A stretch of DNA of 64,000 nucleotides from Agrobacterium larrymoorei (GTDB lineage: Bacteria; Pseudomonadota; Alphaproteobacteria; Rhizobiales; Rhizobiaceae), in the NCBI RefSeq assembly GCF_013322225.1, contig NZ_JAAMFB010000016.1:62001-126000 (forward strand), read 5' to 3'. Each line of letters begins with the position of its first letter. Position 1 is the stretch's first letter. The position numbers and the translations under genes were made by a program. Below the pieces are notes generated by a model, which was given only the letters and a program-made list of their open reading frames with translations, did not search any database and was not told where the DNA came from. This document shows, piece after piece, positions 58,808-64,000 of this stretch.

Positions 58808-58859
58808 ACGTCAGCCCGACAAAGGGTCATAAGTCTTACTTAACAATGGAACGATTACC

Positions 58860-60164
58860 ATGTCCGACGCGATATCCCGTGTATCGCCGACAGCTGACAA
58901 ACCGAACGATGTAAAGACAAATTCGCCTGCACGAGTTCTTACTGCCAGCCTGGTCGGCACGACCATCGAATTCTTCGATTTTTACGTTTATGCGACTGCC
59001 GCTGTGCTCGTGTTTCCGACGCTGTTCTTCCCGAATAGCGATCCGATGACGGCGCTGCTTGCATCCTTCGCTACCTTCTCCATCGCCTTTTTCGCCCGCC
59101 CGCTCGGCGCTCTGGTGTTCGGCCATTATGGAGACCGCGTAGGCCGCAAGACGACGCTGGTTGCGGCTCTTTTGACGATGGGTATCTCCACCGTCGTGAT
59201 CGGCCTTCTGCCCTCCTACGAAACAGCTGGCGTTCTCGCACCTCTGCTGCTGGCGCTTTGCCGTTTCGGCCAGGGCTTCGGTCTTGGTGGCGAATGGGGC
59301 GGTGCCGTTCTTCTGGCAACGGAAAATGCGCCTCCCGGCAAGCGGAACTTTTACGCCATGTTCCCGCAGCTCGGCGCACCTGTCGGCCTGTTCCTGTCTT
59401 CGGGCATCTTCTGGCTGCTTCTGCACGTCATGTCGAATGAAGCGCTGATTTCCTGGGGCTGGCGCATTCCGTTCATCGCCTCGATCCTGCTGATCGGTGT
59501 TGGTCTTTGGGTTCGTCTATCGATCACGGAAACACCCGACTTCCAGAAAGCCATCGAAAAGCATGAGCGCGTTGCTGTTCCTGCCAAGGAAATCTTCACC
59601 AAGTACAAGCGCAGCCTGTTCCTCGGAACATTCGTCGCGCTCGTCACCTTCGTGCTGTTCTATATCGGTACGGCCTGGCTGCTGTCCTACAACGTCAAGG
59701 TTTTGAAAATCCCGTTCCTCGACGCTCTGGAAATCCAGATCCTCAGCGCCGTCGTCTTCGGTATCTTCATCCCGCTGACCGGCATCGTGGGCGATAAGGT
59801 AGGCCGTCGCCTGTCTCTCATCGTTATCACGGTCCTGATCGCAGCCTTCTCGTTCCTGCTCCCGGTTCTTCTGACCGGCGGTGAAGCAGGCGTCGCGGTC
59901 TTCGCGGCCAGCTCCATGGCGCTGATGGGCATGACCTATGCGCTGATCGGTGCCGCACTTGCCGCGCCGTTCCCGACGAGCGTCCGCTATACCGGCGCAT
60001 CGCTGACCTTCAACTTCGCAGGCATCGTCGGCGCGTCATTGGCACCCTATATCGCCACATGGCTCCAGACCAATTACGGCATGGCAGCCGTCGGTTATTA
60101 CCTCGGCATTGCCGCAGTCATCACGCTGGTCTGCATCCTTGCTTCCGGAAAAGACGAAGTGTAA
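58860..60164 (+). CDS. MFS transporter, metabolite:H+ symporter (MHS) type
   Basis: A 434-residue 12-helix transporter. The MHS signatures are clear: GTTIEFFDFYVYATAAVLVF at helix 1, FFARPLGALVFGHYGDRVGRK (motif A), QGFGLGGEWGGAVLLATENAP, and SLTFNFAGIVGASLAPYIA near the end. Relatives carry dicarboxylates, proline-betaine or shikimate; the substrate is unknown. The ATG at 58860 follows a weak AATGGAACG. It lies between ddl and the glycosyltransferase gene and is not an expected member of the division cluster. Confidence 0.92.
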   Translation: MSDAISRVSPTADKPNDVKTNSPARVLTASLVGTTIEFFDFYVYATAAVLVFPTLFFPNSDPMTALLASFATFSIAFFARPLGALVFGHYGDRVGRKTTLVAALLTMGISTVVIGLLPSYETAGVLAPLLLALCRFGQGFGLGGEWGGAVLLATENAPPGKRNFYAMFPQLGAPVGLFLSSGIFWLLLHVMSNEALISWGWRIPFIASILLIGVGLWVRLSITETPDFQKAIEKHERVAVPAKEIFTKYKRSLFLGTFVALVTFVLFYIGTAWLLSYNVKVLKIPFLDALEIQILSAVVFGIFIPLTGIVGDKVGRRLSLIVITVLIAAFSFLLPVLLTGGEAGVAVFAASSMALMGMTYALIGAALAAPFPTSVRYTGASLTFNFAGIVGASLAPYIATWLQTNYGMAAVGYYLGIAAVITLVCILASGKDEV

Positions 60165-60174
60165 AACATATAAA

Positions 60175-60200
60175 AGGGGCGACGCAGCCACGTCGCCCCT
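60175..60200. terminator. Bidirectional hairpin between MFS and glycosyltransferase genes
   Basis: Ten-base perfect stem AGGGGCGACG / CGTCGCCCCT with loop CAGCCA, ten bases after the MFS stop, in the 88-base gap between converging genes. Preceding As give a short T-run on the minus strand. Confidence 0.75.
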
Positions 60201-60252
60201 ATTGACTCAAGAACAGAGATAATTCCTGCAGACTATCGCATGCAGATGCCTC

Positions 60253-62235
60253 TTAGACCTCATCAGCGACTTTCACGTGGACCGATGTGTCGAAATCGGT
60301 CCGGCGATGCAGATTACGGGCAGTGGCCGATGGCAGACGCAAGGCGCGATCGTCTCGAAAATACTCTTGGCCAGTTCGGCGTGCAAGAAGTGCCATGATC
60401 GGCGCAGCTGTAAAGGTGAGGAGCGGATTGACGAGCGCAAAGGCAGACACAGCAGTATCGAGCCAGGGATTAAATTGCGCTGTGTAGGCAACGATACCGA
60501 TGATTGGCAGCAGCGATGCGGCTAGCATCAGTTCGGTAGAGGCTCCGCTGAGTGCCGACGCCACCGTGTGATGAGACGAAAACTTGGGCGTCCGCTGCCA
60601 CTTCATCTCCTTGCCAAGCGCAGCGCTGATGGCCGCTACTCCGCGTACATGGCCAAGAGCCAATCCCGCAAACCATGCAGCGAAGATATTTCCAAGTTTT
60701 TTACAGCCACATATCCGGTACTCTGTAACAGTGCGGATTACGCCGTATCCTATCAGCAAACCGAAACAAATATATACGAGAGGCGGCAGTTGCAGACTGG
60801 GTATGACACCCAGCCAAACACAAACCGGGTAGATAAGCGCAAAAACAATATTGGAAACAAGTCTGTAGGTAATTCCCAGAGCCGCCAGCGAGCGGTAGAT
60901 CTCGTAGCATTTCCCCCATGCCGTCAAATTGTTCGAACCACCCATACGAGTGGGCAAAAACAAACGCCAATGGCGACGCAATTGCTGCATAGGCCCGGCG
61001 GTCCAGCGAAAGCGCTGCTTTTTCCAGTCGCTGAAATTGTCGGGCATTAGGCCTCTGCCATAGCTATAGGGCAGGAAGATGCCGCCATAACCCTCGGCGC
61101 GAATTCTGATTGCAATTTCGGAATCCTCGGTCTGACACCATTCTGCCCAGCGCCCTGCTCTTTCGACCGCGGCCTTGCTCAGCACGCACATCGTTCCCAC
61201 AGTAAAAGATGCACCCATCTCGCTTGCACTGGGATGTTCAAGGCGGGTCGGCGGCATGTAATCCCAATAGCAGGCACGATTGAAGAACGTCGCGTCATTG
61301 CAGCGATAATCATGCGAGGTTTGAACGAAGCCAAATCCTGGATCATCAAAAAAGGGCACGAGATGAGATAGAAATCCAGCTTCGCACAAATAGTCCGCGT
61401 CCATGATCGCAATCAACTCTGCGGATGGGTCGGTTCGGTCCAGGCAGTAGTTGAGAGCACCAGCCTTGGCACCGGTAAGACCTTCGACATGAAAGAAGCG
61501 GAACCGTTCTATGCCAAGTGCGCTGTTGAGCTTTTGACAATGTGCCTCGACTGGCTTCCACAGAGCCGGGTCCATTGTGTTGTTGTCGCACACCAGAACT
61601 TCGAAATTATCATAATCGATAGCGGCTATATGATCGAGTGTCTCAATGACTATGTGAGGAGGCTCGGCATGAACGGGAACGTGGACCGAGACACGCTTAT
61701 GACCGACGCCTGAGAAATGGGGTGAGTTTGGTTGAAACCACTGTTTCCTGGTGAGAAGACCAAAAGTGCCGACCTCGATAAAGGCAACGACCATCATCCA
61801 GATAGCGGACAGCAGACTAAGGGTGACCAGAGCGAGAATGAGGGATGAAGGATATTCCTGCGCGCTCAGCCAATCATAACCCCAGGCAAAGCTAGACATA
61901 CTGTACAGAGGCGCGGCGATCACAAAATTCAACCCCGCTGCACTCAGATGCGGCAACAACGTTGCTATGACGACCGACAGAATAACGACGATCAAAAATA
62001 CCGGAATTAGAGCCTCGATCGCGACGAACAAAGCAGATGCGCTTGCCGCCATGACTGCAAGAATATGCACCTGAATAAAGTCATACCTGGATGTCCAGCG
62101 CACGCGATAGGCATCGGCGGTCGAGATGAGACCCCATACCCCGCCCAGAAAGATAAACCAACATGAGAATGAAAAAGATGCCAGCGTGACGTCAGCAGCA
62201 TTCGCAAGCCAGCCCTCGATAAAATAAAGACTCAT
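60253..62235 (-). CDS. Membrane GT2 glycosyltransferase, cellulose-synthase-like
   Basis: A 660-residue processive-type family-2 transferase. About four N-terminal membrane helices (20-155), cytoplasmic catalytic domain (180-430) and about five C-terminal helices. Catalytic signature complete: Asp in VLVCDNNTMDP (217), MDADY (279-281), QTED (368-371) and QRFRW (407-411), the D,D,D,QxxRW set of cellulose, curdlan and mixed-linkage glucan synthases. Length is close to curdlan synthase (about 650 residues); no PilZ domain follows, so no built-in cyclic-di-GMP sensor. Product unknown; no partner glycan genes lie beside it. Composition is AT-richer than the mur/fts genes around it. AGGA before the ATG. 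Confidence 0.88.
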   Translation of the reverse strand: MSLYFIEGWLANAADVTLASFSFSCWFIFLGGVWGLISTADAYRVRWTSRYDFIQVHILAVMAASASALFVAIEALIPVFLIVVILSVVIATLLPHLSAAGLNFVIAAPLYSMSSFAWGYDWLSAQEYPSSLILALVTLSLLSAIWMMVVAFIEVGTFGLLTRKQWFQPNSPHFSGVGHKRVSVHVPVHAEPPHIVIETLDHIAAIDYDNFEVLVCDNNTMDPALWKPVEAHCQKLNSALGIERFRFFHVEGLTGAKAGALNYCLDRTDPSAELIAIMDADYLCEAGFLSHLVPFFDDPGFGFVQTSHDYRCNDATFFNRACYWDYMPPTRLEHPSASEMGASFTVGTMCVLSKAAVERAGRWAEWCQTEDSEIAIRIRAEGYGGIFLPYSYGRGLMPDNFSDWKKQRFRWTAGPMQQLRRHWRLFLPTRMGGSNNLTAWGKCYEIYRSLAALGITYRLVSNIVFALIYPVCVWLGVIPSLQLPPLVYICFGLLIGYGVIRTVTEYRICGCKKLGNIFAAWFAGLALGHVRGVAAISAALGKEMKWQRTPKFSSHHTVASALSGASTELMLAASLLPIIGIVAYTAQFNPWLDTAVSAFALVNPLLTFTAAPIMALLARRTGQEYFRDDRALRLPSATARNLHRRTDFDTSVHVKVADEV

Positions 62236-62362
62236 AACAATTCCTGATTATAAAACGAAATCCAAAAAACCTAAGAGGGTAATGTGAATTGAAATAACCT
62301 TTAATTGCAAGATTGCAATAGGCAACTTTTAAGAGTGTCACCTTGCGTTGCATTGAGGCTTT

Positions 62363-62383
62363 TCGTCGCGATTTGGGCGACGA
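62363..62383. repeat. Hairpin upstream of the glycosyltransferase gene
   Basis: A seven-base stem TCGTCGC / GCGACGA with a seven-base loop lies between the murB terminator and the glycosyltransferase start. It may be part of a tandem terminator after murB or of the glycosyltransferase leader. Confidence 0.45.
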
Positions 62384-62392
62384 TGAGCTCAC

Positions 62393-62424
62393 ATAGAAAA
62401 ACCCACTGCCGTCGACAGTGGGTT
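62393..62424 (-). terminator. murB terminator
   Basis: On the minus strand a nine-base perfect stem AACCCACTG / CAGTGGGTT with a seven-base loop is followed by TTTTCTAT. It lies about 95 bases after the murB stop and should cut transcription before the glycosyltransferase gene, which therefore needs its own promoter. Confidence 0.82.
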
Positions 62425-62519
62425 CGCTGTTGAAACGAATGTGATTCAAAAAGCGTAAGAGCGACTTGCCGCTAAAAAGAGGGCGGCGGATACCGCGCGC
62501 ACCTTACGCTTGCCTTTTC

Positions 62520-63485
62520 CTACTTGCCCATAAAGGGCTCGACTTCCCGGCCTGGCATGAACAGCCCAAGGCGCTTGATTTCCCATTCCAGCCGGATGCC
62601 CGACTGTTCGAAGACACGCTTGCGCACCGCTTCGCCCAGATACTCCAGATCGTAGCCGGTAGCATGGCCGGTGTTGATCATGAAGTTGCAGTGCAGCGAG
62701 GACATCTGCGCGCCGCCGATAACCATGCCTCGGCCACCTGCCTCATCGATCAGTTCCCAGGCCGAATGGCCCTCGGGGTTTTTGAAGGTAGAGCCGCCCG
62801 TCTGTTCGCGGATTGGCTGAACCGTCTCGCGGTGATGGCGCACGGCATCCATGTCGGCACGGATCTTGGCACGATCTTCAGGGTAACCTTCAAACAGCGC
62901 GCCAATGAAGATCAGGCCCTTGTCGGCACCCGAATGGCGGTAGCTGTACTGCATGTCGGCGTTGGACAGTGTGTGCTGGTTGCCCTGACGGTCCACCGCA
63001 TAAACCTCGACAACACGCTCACGCGTCTCGCCGCCATTGGCGCCCGCATTCATGCGCAGCGCACCGCCGATGGAGCCGGGAATGCCGTAATAGAAATGGA
63101 AACCACCTATGCCATTATCCATGGCCATGGCGGCTATGTGTTTGTCGGGGCAGATCGCACCGGCCTTGATGCGGTTTTCACCGGCGAGCTCCACCTGGCC
63201 AAAGCCCTTGGCGGACAGGCGCACGACGACGCCCGGAATGCCGCCATCACGAACCAGCAGGTTGGAACCGACGCCAACGACCGTCAGCGGAACATCTTCC
63301 GGCAGGAGCTTGAGGAAGGTGATGAGATCGTCCGTATCGTGGGGCTGGAACATCAGTTCCGCAAGACCACCGGCTCTGAACCACGTTACGCGATCCATTG
63401 GCGAATCCGGCGTCACACGTCCTCTGAGTTCCTTTACTCCGTCGCCGAGCCTTTCCAGCAACTTTACCCCATCCACCTGTCTCAT
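62520..63485 (-). CDS. murB: UDP-N-acetylenolpyruvoylglucosamine reductase
   Basis: A 321-residue FAD enzyme forming UDP-N-acetylmuramate. FAD-binding [15 protein letters not shown] and [35 protein letters not shown] and the catalytic-Ser region [20 protein letters not shown]; type II MurB (no third-domain insertion). The N terminus [23 protein letters not shown] is typical for rhizobia. Start overlaps the murC stop by four bases (ATGA). Confidence 0.96.
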   Translation of the reverse strand: MRQVDGVKLLERLGDGVKELRGRVTPDSPMDRVTWFRAGGLAELMFQPHDTDDLITFLKLLPEDVPLTVVGVGSNLLVRDGGIPGVVVRLSAKGFGQVELAGENRIKAGAICPDKHIAAMAMDNGIGGFHFYYGIPGSIGGALRMNAGANGGETRERVVEVYAVDRQGNQHTLSNADMQYSYRHSGADKGLIFIGALFEGYPEDRAKIRADMDAVRHHRETVQPIREQTGGSTFKNPEGHSAWELIDEAGGRGMVIGGAQMSSLHCNFMINTGHATGYDLEYLGEAVRKRVFEQSGIRLEWEIKRLGLFMPGREVEPFMGK

Positions 63486-64000
63486 GCAGACTTTCCTGAA
63501 ATGCTATCCAATTCCAAAGGCAGCGCCGCCGCCCATTGTGTAATATTACCTGCGCCCAGCAGCACCACGAAATCGCCCGGACTTGCAATCTCAGCAACAG
63601 TCCGCGCCAGATCGTCGCGCGAGGCGAGATGACGCGCGTCCCGATGTCCCGCCGCTTTTGCAGCCGATACGAGTGCTTCGGAATTCACGCCCTCGATCGC
63701 ATCTTCACCCGCCGCATAAACCGGAGCAAGAAGAATCGTGTCGGCATCATTGAAACAATGTGCGAAATCTTCGAACAGGCTGGAAAGACGTGAGTAACGA
63801 TGTGGCTGGTGGACGGCGATAATGCGGCCCTTGCACGCCTCGCGCGCAGCCTTCAGAACCGCTTTGATCTCCACGGGATGGTGTCCGTAATCGTCAAAGA
63901 CCTGAACACCGTTGCTTTCGCCCGTCAGCGTGAAGCGTCGCTTGACCCCACCGAAGGACGCAAGGCCCTTCTTGATGTCTTCCACCGAGATGCCAAGACG
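63482..64000 (-). CDS. murC: UDP-N-acetylmuramate-alanine ligase, C-terminal part
   Basis: Only the last 172 residues are in the window; the 5' part lies beyond base 64000. The visible part is the C-terminal domain of Mur[58 protein letters not shown] and [11 protein letters not shown]. MurC adds L-alanine to UDP-MurNAc. Coupled to murB. Confidence 0.94.
   Translation of the reverse strand, partial: RLGISVEDIKKGLASFGGVKRRFTLTGESNGVQVFDDYGHHPVEIKAVLKAAREACKGRIIAVHQPHRYSRLSSLFEDFAHCFNDADTILLAPVYAAGEDAIEGVNSEALVSAAKAAGHRDARHLASRDDLARTVAEIASPGDFVVLLGAGNITQWAAALPLELDSISGKSA

Larger units (their letters stand above)
58309..58859. other. Long divergent intergenic region ddl / MFS gene
   Basis: 551 bases with no credible coding frame, unusually long for this gene-dense window. 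It carries a cluster of seven GANTC sites, several TTAA pairs (58395, 58405, 58411, 58432) in AT-rich sequence near the ddl end, and a palindromic TTGCGTTAACGCAA (58794-58807) near the MFS end. It must hold the promoter(s) of ddl-ftsQA and that of the MFS gene. Confidence 0.8.

Noticed and set aside
62466-63632. 388-codon plus-strand frame
   Set aside because: Antisense of murB and the end of murC.

Overview
The window looks like chromosomal DNA of an alphaproteobacterium of the Rhizobiaceae, closest in feel to Agrobacterium/Rhizobium. The evidence is the GC-rich coding sequence, tightly packed operons with 4-base ATGA overlaps, the BioMNY biotin importer, an IalB-family periplasmic protein, a Dxs that reads very like the Agrobacterium enzyme and uses a TTG start, a RibB with a degenerate C-terminal domain, and an apparent alpha-r14-type small RNA. 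The start lies inside azlC and the end inside murC.

Layout. 1-4.2 kb: azlCD end, aminopeptidase P, a 57-codon gene followed by a three-hairpin small RNA, a 1-Cys peroxiredoxin, a possible 58-aa gene and a Dabb protein. 4.3-13.5 kb: one long minus-strand cluster, ctaC-ctaD-ctaB-coxF-ctaG-ctaE-DUF983-surf1 (aa3 cytochrome oxidase subunits, haem O synthesis, copper delivery, assembly), running on into ispH-thrB-rnhA. 13.8-22 kb: ialB, tldD, VOC and HAD proteins, MazG-like, pdxH divergent from a lipoprotein, a DnaJ-like protein, fabI, a histidine phosphatase and a DUF1344 protein. 22-29.8 kb: a membrane PAS-PAS-GGDEF-EAL protein, aroC-ribB, a divergent alpha/beta hydrolase/tetR pair with a palindrome between them, and a YcaQ-like protein. 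29.9-36.2 kb: bioMNY, an HDAC-like deacetylase, xseB, a palindromic repeat doublet, pirin and dxs. 36.2-45.1 kb: a chemoreceptor ending in a CheR-tether pentapeptide, tlyA and an RNA uracil methyltransferase, prmA, a Sco protein, an orphan cheW, creA, an exonuclease and a GNAT enzyme. 45.1-64 kb: ligA, recN, bamD, lpxC, ftsZ, ftsA, ftsQ, ddl, murB and murC, all on the minus strand: division and envelope genes.

That last block is interrupted twice. Between recN and ligA sit three plus-strand genes: two unrecognised, AT-richer ones (possibly a toxin-like domain and a partner) and a LysE-type exporter. Between murB and ddl sit an MFS transporter and a cellulose-synthase-like GT2 glycosyltransferase. 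The 551-base region upstream of ddl carries seven GANTC (CcrM) sites within 244 bases, suggesting methylation-linked cell-cycle control of ddl-ftsQA.

Best candidates for a second look are the small RNA with two identical CUCCUCCC loops, the GANTC cluster, the two-gene cassette between ligA and recN, and the glycosyltransferase insertion in the division cluster. No tRNA, rRNA, CRISPR array, transposase or prophage was seen. Assignments come from reading motifs by eye; no database search was run.
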